From assembly GCA_002788135.1 (NCBI GenBank), contig PFQT01000053.1, positions 1 through 39,862 on the forward strand: a stretch of 39,862 nucleotides of DNA, written 5' to 3'. Origin of the DNA: Candidatus Yonathbacteria bacterium CG_4_8_14_3_um_filter_46_25 (GTDB taxonomy: Bacteria; Patescibacteriota; Minisyncoccia; Phycocordibacterales; UBA1539). A program made the position numbers and the translations under genes. The notes below the pieces were generated by a model that worked only from the letters and a program-made list of their open reading frames with translations, ran no database searches and was not told where the DNA came from. The first letter of the stretch is position 1; the number at the start of each line of letters is the position of its first letter. Positions 6,319 through 13,158 of this stretch are shown here, piece by piece.

Positions 6319-7500
6319 CTACCGCACCGTCGCGGCGAACTCGTGAACAACCGAATCGTCCTGGATGACGATTCCGAGGTGCCGCCGCGAGGTGGCGGAA
6401 CGGCGCAAGCTTCCCACGACGTTCTTGGGAAGCACCGGCTCGTCCGAGCCGGCGAGAAGGAGTTTCACCTCCTCACTACGCGGATCGATGGGGATCCGCA
6501 CGATCGTCCCCCCGTCTCCCCTGGTCATGTCGCCAGGGAGGCGGAACGAGAACGCCATGCGATCAACCTCGTCCGCGATTGTCGCATGTGCGTCAATCGC
6601 GTCCCGCAGGTCATCCTGCAGATCCGCCATTGCCCTATCGGCCTCGGCGAACAGCGCTTCGGCCTGGTCGGCGCGCTTCGCGGCCTCTTTTGCGTGGCCG
6701 GCAAGTCCGCGTGCGGTCTCCTCAACGCCCTTCCGCACATCACGCTGATGGAGCGCGATGATGCAAAGAAGAAGCGTGGCGGCGAAAAGCCATCCTTCCG
6801 GGGCCGTGAAGCCCCGGATTCGCTCGATCGCCGTCGCCACAGTCAGTGGCGGATTCACGGGGGGGATGACCTCCGAAAGAATCTTGTCGATCCCCGCGGC
6901 GATCACGGCAAGGCGCGTCGAGAGCGCGGACATGTGCGTCTCGATGCCGTCAAACCGCGCGATCGCGGCGGCGAGCGCGTCCTTTAAAGCCGCGACCTGC
7001 GACTCAAGGTCGGCGACCTGCGCTCGCGCGGCAACAACAATCGGCAGAGCCGCGACATCAAGTGGCTCCATGTTGGCGAGCGCGTAACTCACCGCGCCCC
7101 CTGCCCGCCGCTCAAGCACGACATTCGCGGGCAGGGTGACGGTGTTTGGCGGCACCACTGACCCGTCAGCCATGCGGACGACGTACGTCGTCCCGACGGC
7201 TCCGGGTCGTGCCGAAGCCATCCACACGCCAGCCGAGAGGTGGCGAAACGCCTCGTCGGAACAATCCGCCATGGCGTTTACGACACAAAACTCCTCGAGA
7301 AACTCCTCGAGGGTGACGTCAGGACGGTAAAACTGGTTCCAGATGTCCCACGCCGTTCCCCCCGGCTGGAGCTCGTACTCCTCAACTGAACGGATAACCA
7401 AGTTATCCGTCGAAGGAGCGGCGATGGCGCTGTCCGCGATGGCTGGCATATCATGCATCACTACGAGTACTGCGACGAGTACTGCGACGATCATTTTCAT
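6319..7500 (-). CDS. Exported membrane protein with LysM-like region and coiled coils
   Basis: About 393 residues, function unknown. The ATG at 7500 is chosen because AAGGAGAG precedes it at ideal spacing; the longer frame to 7524 has no such site. Order: signal peptide (residues 1-23, MKMIVAVLVAVLVVMHDMPA); a segment EYELQPGGTAWDIWNQF...HLSAGVWM that resembles a diverged LysM fold (inference); a coiled coil (ARAQVADLESQVAALKDAL); one internal membrane segment (WLFAATLLLCIIAL); a second Ala/Glu/Asp-rich coiled coil; and a C-terminal Arg-rich tail. The implied topology is outside-membrane-cytosol, suggesting a link between wall and cytoplasm. It has its own promoter and a strong terminator. 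GC content is far higher than in the housekeeping genes. Confidence 0.75.
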   Translation of the reverse strand: MKMIVAVLVAVLVVMHDMPAIADSAIAAPSTDNLVIRSVEEYELQPGGTAWDIWNQFYRPDVTLEEFLEEFCVVNAMADCSDEAFRHLSAGVWMASARPGAVGTTYVVRMADGSVVPPNTVTLPANVVLERRAGGAVSYALANMEPLDVAALPIVVAARAQVADLESQVAALKDALAAAIARFDGIETHMSALSTRLAVIAAGIDKILSEVIPPVNPPLTVATAIERIRGFTAPEGWLFAATLLLCIIALHQRDVRKGVEETARGLAGHAKEAAKRADQAEALFAEADRAMADLQDDLRDAIDAHATIADEVDRMAFSFRLPGDMTRGDGGTIVRIPIDPRSEEVKLLLAGSDEPVLPKNVVGSLRRSATSRRHLGIVIQDDSVVHEFAATVR

Positions 7501-7516
7501 CTTCTCTCCTTGCTGT

Positions 7517-7540
7517 GGTCTCACGACTTCGCGTGAGACC
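7517..7540 (-). promoter_or_regulatory. Hairpin just upstream of the ribosome-binding site
   Basis: GGTCTCACG (7517-7525) pairs perfectly with CGTGAGACC (7532-7540), six bases upstream of the AAGGAGAG site at 7504-7511. It could stabilise the ~240-nt leader or modulate translation. Confidence 0.4.
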
Positions 7541-7747
7541 TATTGATGTGGCGAGCACGCGAGCACGTTTTTCGCGGTTCGCGGTAATTCTTTGCTCCTT
7601 CTTTTGGCTTTTGGAAGTGGTTGTAAAAGTCCTTCTCTCCTGTATTCATTGCAACGGCGGACAAGGGAGTTTTTTCCCTCAAATCCAGCCATTATTGGCA
7701 TATTTCAACACAATAACGCAATAATCGTGCTTTCGTAATCTCGGTTC

Positions 7748-7776
7748 TTTCTACCCTAAATCAATCATTTTGTCAA
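7748..7776 (-). promoter_or_regulatory. Promoter of the LysM-like/coiled-coil gene
   Basis: Minus strand: -35 TTGACA (7771-7776), 17-bp spacer, -10 TAGAAA (7748-7753). It gives a leader of about 240 nt. No ORF was found in the leader. Confidence 0.6.
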
Positions 7777-7780
7777 TCCG

Positions 7781-7809
7781 TAGCTATAAAGGTCCGACCT
7801 TTATAGCTA
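7781..7809. repeat. 13-bp perfect inverted repeat adjoining the promoter
   Basis: TAGCTATAAAGGT (7781-7793) and its complement (7797-7809) with loop CCG, 4 bp upstream of the -35 at 7771-7776. It lacks a T-run, so it fits an operator or upstream element better than a terminator. Confidence 0.5.
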
Positions 7810-7814
7810 TATTC

Positions 7815-7856
7815 AAAAAAAGGCCCTGCGTCGAGAAATATGCTCGACACAGGGCC
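7815..7856 (-). terminator. Terminator of the lipoprotein operon
   Basis: Minus strand: 14-base arms (7843-7856 with 7822-7835, one G-U pair) followed directly by seven T. It begins 12 bp past the lipoprotein stop codon. Confidence 0.9.
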
Positions 7857-7867
7857 GGAAAAGAACT

Positions 7868-9115
7868 TCAGTGGGGAGCGACAATCCCCTGCGCGACGGA
7901 ATGGTCCGTCGCGGCGACTTGCCCGACAACGTTGCCGCTCCCGCCCACATTGGACGTTTGGACCGTCCCGCCCGGCGCGACAATGTGCGGGCCGTTGTTG
8001 TTGGTGGTGTTGTTGTTGACCACTCGATTGACCACCGAGTGGTCACTTTGGTCGACGTCGGCAGTCGCATCCGACGTCGAATTTGACGAGCTGGAGCTAT
8101 ATGTATGCGCCATGCTCGCCCCGCCGGTCGCGTTGATTGTGGGGTTTGCCGTCGCGTTTCCGCCAATGCCCCCCGCGCCGCCGGAAGCGGTATTGGTCGA
8201 ACTGACCACCGTCGGACCGGTGTAGCTCGTCCCGCCAGAACCACCCTCAGCGGTGGTGCTAATATCACCGACTCCGGACGAGCTGGTACTGCCGGCAACG
8301 TTGACCGCTCCGGTCGTAGCACCGCCCGCCGTGTTGGTGTTCTCAACCCGCACCGCGCCTGGCGCAACCGCCACATCGCCACCGGCAACATCGCCGACAT
8401 TGCCGCCGTGGCTCGTCGAAGACGAGTTTGGGTTCGCGGTAACACTCACCGCGCCGCCCGTCATGACGCCGCCGTTTTGCGTTGGGCTGGCAACCGCGCT
8501 GACCGCGCCGTCGGCGAGATTGACGTTCGCGTCACCGCTCGTCGCGGAAACACCGTCAACCGATCCGCCGGTTGAGTTCGCGGCGCCGCCTTCCCCACCA
8601 GTGGCAGTTTGGTCCTGCGCCTGCGACTGGTTACCGCCCTCGTTCGTGAGGGTGGTACTCGCGTTATAGGTCGGCGGAGCAAGGTTTGTCCCGAACGCAC
8701 GCGCCGCTTCCACGTTGCCCGTTGCGATTGCCTCCGCCGCCTGCACATTACCGCTCGCGGTCGCTTGCGCGGCGCGTTCAGCACCTTTGGCGATTTCCCG
8801 CGCGGCAGTCGCGTTGCCGAACGCGGTCGCGATTGCGGCACCGGCGCCGACACCGAAGCCGTCAACCATCGACTGTCCCCAGCCAACGCCCCCGAAACAC
8901 GCCTGCCCGATGGGGATGTCGCGCACGAACGTGTAGGTACACGTTCCCTTGGCACCCCCGTCAAATCCGGTCCCGGTGTCAACCACCATGGACCAGACTC
9001 CATATTTTTCGGCGATGTTCGCCCCCGGCCCCCCAACCTTGGGGACAACGGTTGTTGAGTGCGCACACGCGCACAGACAACACAACGAGATAAGAGAGAT
9101 AAGAACTTTTTTCAC
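7868..9115 (-). CDS. Lipoprotein with long Gly/Ser/Thr/Asn-rich low-complexity domain
   Basis: A 415-residue exported protein, no family recognised. The N-terminus MKKVLISLISLCCLCACAHS carries a signal peptide with a lipobox-like LCAC, so lipid attachment is likely. Residues ~25-90 form the only ordinary part (AEKYGVWSMVVDTGTGFD..., CTYTFVRDIP); residues ~90-150 are Ala-rich and repetitive (AAREIAKGAERAAQATASGNVQ, AAEAIATGNVEAA). The remaining ~260 residues are Gly, Ala, Ser, Thr, Val and Asn with few charges, ending in VVNNNTTNNN and TDHSVAQGIVAPH. Such tails suggest a cell-surface stalk, adhesin or matrix protein (inference). Its ATG overlaps the stop of the preceding secreted gene by 4 bp. 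Very GC-rich. Confidence 0.75.
   Translation of the reverse strand: MKKVLISLISLCCLCACAHSTTVVPKVGGPGANIAEKYGVWSMVVDTGTGFDGGAKGTCTYTFVRDIPIGQACFGGVGWGQSMVDGFGVGAGAAIATAFGNATAAREIAKGAERAAQATASGNVQAAEAIATGNVEAARAFGTNLAPPTYNASTTLTNEGGNQSQAQDQTATGGEGGAANSTGGSVDGVSATSGDANVNLADGAVSAVASPTQNGGVMTGGAVSVTANPNSSSTSHGGNVGDVAGGDVAVAPGAVRVENTNTAGGATTGAVNVAGSTSSSGVGDISTTAEGGSGGTSYTGPTVVSSTNTASGGAGGIGGNATANPTINATGGASMAHTYSSSSSNSTSDATADVDQSDHSVVNRVVNNNTTNNNGPHIVAPGGTVQTSNVGGSGNVVGQVAATDHSVAQGIVAPH
9071..9093. repeat. Signal-peptide direct repeat, copy 1
   Basis: A 23-base stretch identical to 9763-9785. It encodes ISLCCLC within the signal peptide of the lipoprotein. Confidence 0.8.
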
Positions 9116-9795
9116 TCCTTCTCCTTTCCCTCGACATCGACATCGAGGACTTGATACGATTCCTGAATCACCGTAATTGGCGATCCAGTATGGGACACGA
9201 CGACCGAGCCGGTGTCAATCCATGCTCGCCAGCGCGGATACACCGATCCCTCCGTTCTCACCGTCCTGATCCGGTAGCGTTTTGGCAACGGCGGATCAGG
9301 ACGATACTCCGGAGGCGGCTCTTCCGTGACCTCGTCTTCGCTTTCTCCCTCATCTTGCAAAACGTGAATCACGTTTCCGCAATAGAGCGAAAAGGCGGGG
9401 GTGCCGGCAATATAGGCGAATATCTCGCCCGGGTCGCACGGCGCGACGTCCTCACGGTGCCATATGCCAAACTCTCCGGCGTCGTTCACGCGCTCGATTT
9501 CGGGGACGTTTCCTTCCGTCCACGAGCACGTCTCGACGGACGTTATCGCCGCTTCGAGTTCCTCGCGTGACGAAAGCAGGTGCCCCTGCCTCCTTAACCG
9601 CTCAAGGAACTGCGGAAGCGTCACGTAGACACTCACGCCGGGTGTTCCCGACTCGATATCGTCGAGAAGCTCGGCAACGCTCGTCCGAGCCGTTCGCCAC
9701 ACGAACGGATGCCACGTGTCGGACCCGCGTGCCCTGGCCGGGACAAAAAACGTCACCGTGAAGCACAGACAACACAACGAGATAATCTTCTTCAC
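9112..9795 (-). CDS. Secreted protein of unknown function
   Basis: A 227-residue protein with a signal peptide (MKKIISLCCLCFTVTFFVPARA, likely cut near residue 23) and no other membrane segment. It starts at GTG 9795 with AAAGGAG at correct spacing. The mature part contains Cys residues that could pair outside the cell (ETCSW, APCDPGE, LYCGN), an acidic stretch DEGESEDEVTEEPPPEY and a C-terminal beta-rich segment. No family recognised. It is the first gene of a two-gene operon: its TGA overlaps the ATG of the lipoprotein. A promoter lies ~70 bp upstream. Its signal peptide shares 23 identical bases with that of the lipoprotein. Confidence 0.75.
   Translation of the reverse strand: MKKIISLCCLCFTVTFFVPARARGSDTWHPFVWRTARTSVAELLDDIESGTPGVSVYVTLPQFLERLRRQGHLLSSREELEAAITSVETCSWTEGNVPEIERVNDAGEFGIWHREDVAPCDPGEIFAYIAGTPAFSLYCGNVIHVLQDEGESEDEVTEEPPPEYRPDPPLPKRYRIRTVRTEGSVYPRWRAWIDTGSVVVSHTGSPITVIQESYQVLDVDVEGKEKE
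9763..9785. repeat. Signal-peptide direct repeat, copy 2
   Basis: Identical to 9071-9093; encodes ISLCCLC in the secreted protein that starts at 9795. Confidence 0.8.
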
Positions 9796-9860
9796 TCTTT
9801 CTCCTTTGCTGGTTTACCCCAATATAATTCAGGGTTTTTTGTTAATATACTCTGGCGGAA

Positions 9861-9888
9861 ACACTACCACGCCGATGAGAACTGTCAA
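9861..9888 (-). promoter_or_regulatory. Promoter of the secreted protein-lipoprotein operon
   Basis: Minus strand: -35 TTGACA (9883-9888), 16-bp spacer, -10 TAGTGT (9861-9866). The stretch from here to 10170 holds no gene that I can see. Confidence 0.55.
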
Positions 9889-10173
9889 TATCTGTAGGTA
9901 ATGTGCATGCACCGTATGAACATACACTAGGGACTTTCGTCTTCATCATTATAACCACCAACCAATTGAGAAAAACGCCGTTAAAGAACGATGAAATCGT
10001 GCTTGACATGCTCAGCGCGACGCGATCGGCATCATTATCTTGATAAATCTCGGAGCAACCCCGCGCAAACTTTTTTTATTATAATTGTATGCGGCTATGT
10101 AAAGTTATGGTAGTGACAAAAAGCGCGTAGTGGACAATAATCAAAAACACGCCATTGGCATAGGGGGTAAAAT

Positions 10174-10202
10174 TTGACAAAACAAAGGAAGAAACGTAGT
10201 AT
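10174..10202 (+). promoter_or_regulatory. Promoter of the 49-residue membrane protein
   Basis: -35 TTGACA (10174-10179, exact), 17-bp spacer, -10 TAGTAT (10197-10202). Confidence 0.65.
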
Positions 10203-10251
10203 CTTATCAGAGGAGACCCTGTAACACAACCCGAGGGGAAAGGAGGTTCCC

Positions 10252-10401
10252 ATGGAAAACATCATGACGATCGTGGTGGGGGGAGCGGTGGTGGCGGTTG
10301 CGATGTCCTGCTTTATCAAGTTGCAGGAGATCGCAAAGTCGGCGGAGTGCCGACAAAGCACCCGGCTTCCGTGCCGAGTGGTACGGACGCTGTTCGCGTA
10401 A
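10252..10401 (+). CDS. Small single-span membrane protein
   Basis: 49 residues beginning MENIMTIVVGGAVVAVAMSC. Support comes from a perfect ribosome-binding site (AAAGGAGG six bases before ATG), a consensus promoter upstream and a strong terminator directly after the TAA. The first ~20 residues form a hydrophobic helix; the rest is basic with two Cys (AECRQ, LPCRVV) and would face the cytosol if the N-terminus is outside. No family recognised. It lies in the GC-rich exported-protein block, divergent from the secreted protein-lipoprotein operon and just before another exported protein gene. Confidence 0.65.
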   Translation: MENIMTIVVGGAVVAVAMSCFIKLQEIAKSAECRQSTRLPCRVVRTLFA

Positions 10402-10406
10402 GTTTC

Positions 10407-10459
10407 AAAGCCCCGCATCGTGTTGTCCGATAGGACACCGGTGCGGGGCTTTCTCTTTG
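10407..10459 (+). terminator. Terminator of the 49-residue membrane protein gene
   Basis: AAAGCCCCGCA (10407-10417) pairs with TGCGGGGCTTT (10442-10452), with an inner TGTCC/GGACA stem, followed by a T-rich tail. Confidence 0.88.
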
Positions 10460-10469
10460 CCTATAGTAC

Positions 10470-10500
10470 TTGACAGAAATCATCATTACAACAATAATAT
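10470..10500 (+). promoter_or_regulatory. Promoter of the 189-residue exported protein
   Basis: -35 TTGACA (10470-10475), 19-bp spacer, -10 TAATAT (10495-10500). The spacer is slightly long; an overlapping ATAATA gives 18. Confidence 0.5.
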
Positions 10501-10549
10501 AAGCAGAAAATTTTTTCCCTCATCTAACCTCATCATAAGGAGAAACGAA

Positions 10550-11119
10550 ATGAGCTCGCATAAGAAGATTTTTGCATGCGGAGCGCTCATCGTCTTCGCC
10601 TTATGTGTGGAGACGCGAGCGTATTCCGCCGACGACATCGTCGAGATCACCTACGCGGGCGAAGTTGAGGCGGTGATCGGAGAGGTCGCCGAGGATATTA
10701 ACGGCAAAAAACTCTGCCTCATCGCCGTGCGTATCAGGGATGGCGTGGTGATCCGTGATGCGTTTTATGTAGTACACGAAACGGTCAAGGCGGAGATCGC
10801 ACGTCTGATCTGCGACGCGCGCTACCTCAGCGCCATTGATCCGGATGTGCAGAGTTCCATCCGAACAAATATCGGAACGATAGCAAGGTTGCTGTCGCCT
10901 GATGAGGTTAAGATGATGCGACGCCCCCTGGTGTACGGCAACTGGAACGGACACCAGAAAGCCCTGAAGTTCGCTGTCGCCCGATTGGTGAGTATTGTGC
11001 GCTCGGGAGGCAGAGTTTTCGTTTCCTGCAAGATATTCCCGGAAACGAAAAACCACGCGGCGATAGCGTGGATACAAGACATCGAGGTTGGTGGGAGAAC
11101 GTACGTTCTCACCGACTAG
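10550..11119 (+). CDS. Exported protein of unknown function
   Basis: 189 residues. The start MSSHKKIFACGALIVFALC is chosen because AAGGAG precedes the ATG at 10550; the open frame extends upstream but has no other supported start. Residues 1-25 are a signal peptide, cut probably after RAYSA. The mature part is mixed alpha/beta (DDIVEITYAGEVEAVIGEV, LCLIAVRIRDGVVIRDAFYV, ending VGGRTYVLTD) with no recognised domain. It has its own promoter, and an intrinsic terminator follows, so it is monocistronic. It belongs to the GC-rich exported block. Confidence 0.75.
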   Translation: MSSHKKIFACGALIVFALCVETRAYSADDIVEITYAGEVEAVIGEVAEDINGKKLCLIAVRIRDGVVIRDAFYVVHETVKAEIARLICDARYLSAIDPDVQSSIRTNIGTIARLLSPDEVKMMRRPLVYGNWNGHQKALKFAVARLVSIVRSGGRVFVSCKIFPETKNHAAIAWIQDIEVGGRTYVLTD

Positions 11120-11126
11120 CGCGGAC

Positions 11127-11164
11127 GCGGGCAATGGAGATAAAACTTCGTTGCCCGCCTTTTT
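11127..11164 (+). terminator. Terminator of the 189-residue exported protein gene
   Basis: GCGGGCAA (11127-11134) pairs with TTGCCCGC (11151-11158), followed by CTTTTT. Confidence 0.85.
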
Positions 11165-11179
11165 GCAAGAAATCTACTC

Positions 11180-12436
11180 CTATTCATACCGCAGAGCCTC
11201 GATAGGGCTCTTCTGCGATGCCTGTCGCGCCGGATAAATACCGAACACAAGTCCGACCGCCACGGAAACCCCAATCGCAAGAAGTGCGGCGGAAAGCGGA
11301 AGTGTGAAACCCCATGAAGTCCCTACCGTGATAGAGAGTACAAGAGACGCCGCCAAAGAAAGCAGCACACCGCCGAGAATACCAATCAGTCCGCCGGAGA
11401 GCGTCAAAAGGACCGACTCGACCAAAAATTGCGAGAGAATGTCGCGATTTGTCGCACCAAGCGCTTTTCGCAAACCGATCTCGCGAGTACGCTCGGTCAC
11501 GGATACTAACATAATGTTCATAACACCGATCCCGCCGACCACAAGAGAGATGGCGACGACCGACGAAAGGAACGCGGTCAAAACACCAATGATCGTACTG
11601 ATTTGGTCAACCAGACCTTGTTGTGTTTCGATGAAAAAATCGTTCTCGCCGGAATCAGGAATTTTGTGCGAAGTGCGAAGTGTTGCTTCTATGTCACGGA
11701 CCGTTTGCGCCACCACGTCGGGACTCTCCGCACGCATCATGATCTCGTGATAATAGGTGATACCGAGTAAATATTTTTGCGCGGTCGTGTATGGAATCAC
11801 GATCGTTTCATCAACATTAAGGAATGCCGCTTGCCCGTGCGATTCAAAAACACCGACAATTCTAAAATTTTTATCCTTGATTCTAACGTTTTTCCCGACG
11901 GCGGACTCGATACCAAAAAGTTCTTCTTTCACTTTCGCGCCAATAACCGCGACATTGGCGTTCGCGCGAATCTCATCTTCGCCAAAAAGAATTCCCTCGA
12001 CGGGATAGACTTTGAACATCCTGCTTAAGAGCTCCACCGACCATCCGAATGTTGTCGGACGATAGGTTTCACCGCGATAGGAAGCGGTTCCGGACACGAT
12101 GACCGCCGGAACGATTTCAACCAGATCGGGAACATTGCTTTTCTTTTTGAGCGCCGCGACATCGGCGTCTTTGAGCGAATCGGCAAAAAGCGTGTCGGCA
12201 AAATCGGACGGACCGGTTGGTTCTTTCCCGGGACGAACGACGATCGTGTCGGCACCCATCCCCCCTATCTGATCAAGGATCAATTTTTCAGCGCCTTTCC
12301 CGATCGAAACGATCAGCATGATCGAAGCGACTCCAATGACTATCCCAAGGATAGTGAGCAGTGAACGAGTTCGGTGCGTCCAAACGGATGTTCCGGCGGT
12401 TGTGAAAAGATAGCGCAGTTTCATATTATTTGACAA
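11180..12436 (-). CDS. MacB/FtsX-type ABC transporter permease
   Basis: 418 residues. N-terminal membrane helix in TRSLLTILGIVIGVASIMLIVSIG (residues ~23-45), a ~200-residue extracytoplasmic MacB-type domain, then three helices; the first carries the family signature GGIGVMNIMLVSVTERTREIG. With the ATPase whose 3' end it overlaps by 11 bp and the adaptor upstream, it forms a MacAB-like transporter. MacB systems move peptides, lipoproteins or siderophores by mechanotransmission. In a cell probably lacking a classical outer membrane the substrate is unclear, perhaps peptides or lipoproteins (inference). It is the last gene of the operon dsbA-like, adaptor, ATPase, permease. Confidence 0.92.
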   Translation of the reverse strand: MSNNMKLRYLFTTAGTSVWTHRTRSLLTILGIVIGVASIMLIVSIGKGAEKLILDQIGGMGADTIVVRPGKEPTGPSDFADTLFADSLKDADVAALKKKSNVPDLVEIVPAVIVSGTASYRGETYRPTTFGWSVELLSRMFKVYPVEGILFGEDEIRANANVAVIGAKVKEELFGIESAVGKNVRIKDKNFRIVGVFESHGQAAFLNVDETIVIPYTTAQKYLLGITYYHEIMMRAESPDVVAQTVRDIEATLRTSHKIPDSGENDFFIETQQGLVDQISTIIGVLTAFLSSVVAISLVVGGIGVMNIMLVSVTERTREIGLRKALGATNRDILSQFLVESVLLTLSGGLIGILGGVLLSLAASLVLSITVGTSWGFTLPLSAALLAIGVSVAVGLVFGIYPARQASQKSPIEALRYE

Positions 12437-13145
12437 AATGGCGATTGATACTTTTTGTATCTTCTCTTACTTTCCGATCATTCTCGATACGTCCATCGGC
12501 AAGTGTAATTATTCGCTGTGCGTATTCAGCAGTGTATGTCTCGTGCGTAATAAGAATTATCGTTTTCCCTTGGTGGTGCAAGTTTTCAATGATACCCATT
12601 ACCTGCGCGCCGGATTTTGAATCAAGATTACCAGTCGGTTCATCGGCGAAAACGACCGCCGGGTTGTTGACCAGCGCGCGCGCGATGGCAACGCGCTGTT
12701 TCTCCCCGCCAGATAGGTCCGATGAATGATATCCGATTCGGTGAGAAAGCCCGACTGAATCAACCGCGTGGCGAGCCATCTCGTCCCAAAGTTTTTCGTG
12801 AACATCGGAATACAAAAGTGGAAGTTTGACATTTTCAATCACGGTCGCTTTTGCCAGAAGATTGAACGATTGAAAGACAAACCCCATTCGCTTGTTCCGC
12901 ACTCGCGCGAGCTCGTTCGAAGAATAGTCATCTATTGTTTTCCCGTCGAACCGGTACATTCCTTCCGTGTTCCTGTCCAAAAAACCAAGCACATGAAGCA
13001 GTGTCGATTTCCCTGAACCGGAAGGGCCCATAATCGAAACAAACTCTCCCGCATTGATTGTAAACGACGCTTCCCGCAACGCCTGAGTTTCAACCTTTCC
13101 GGTGTGGTATATTTTCCCTACGTTTTGTGCTTCGATGAGCGCCAT
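12426..13145 (-). CDS. ABC transporter ATPase, MacB/LolD type
   Basis: 239 residues. Walker A GPSGSGKST (~residue 40), Q-loop FQSFNLL, signature LSGGEKQRVAIARAL, Walker B VVFADEPTGNLD and H-loop ITHE are all intact. The NLDSKSG block is typical of the MacB/LolD/FtsE group. It powers the permease that follows (11-bp overlap) and is preceded by the adaptor gene (13-bp gap). Separate ATPase and permease genes, rather than a fused MacB, are common in Gram-positives and CPR. Confidence 0.95.
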   Translation of the reverse strand: MALIEAQNVGKIYHTGKVETQALREASFTINAGEFVSIMGPSGSGKSTLLHVLGFLDRNTEGMYRFDGKTIDDYSSNELARVRNKRMGFVFQSFNLLAKATVIENVKLPLLYSDVHEKLWDEMARHAVDSVGLSHRIGYHSSDLSGGEKQRVAIARALVNNPAVVFADEPTGNLDSKSGAQVMGIIENLHHQGKTIILITHETYTAEYAQRIITLADGRIENDRKVREDTKSINRHFVK

Positions 13146-13158
13146 AAGAGATTAGACA

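Noticed and set aside
6193-6987. Long plus-strand frame of 264 residues
   Set aside because: Antisense shadow of the GC-rich exported gene, Arg/His-rich without a start signal.
7813-9066. Several long frames on both strands over the lipoprotein gene
   Set aside because: Shadows caused by high GC and low complexity; the chosen frame has the signal peptide, lipobox and ATGA coupling.
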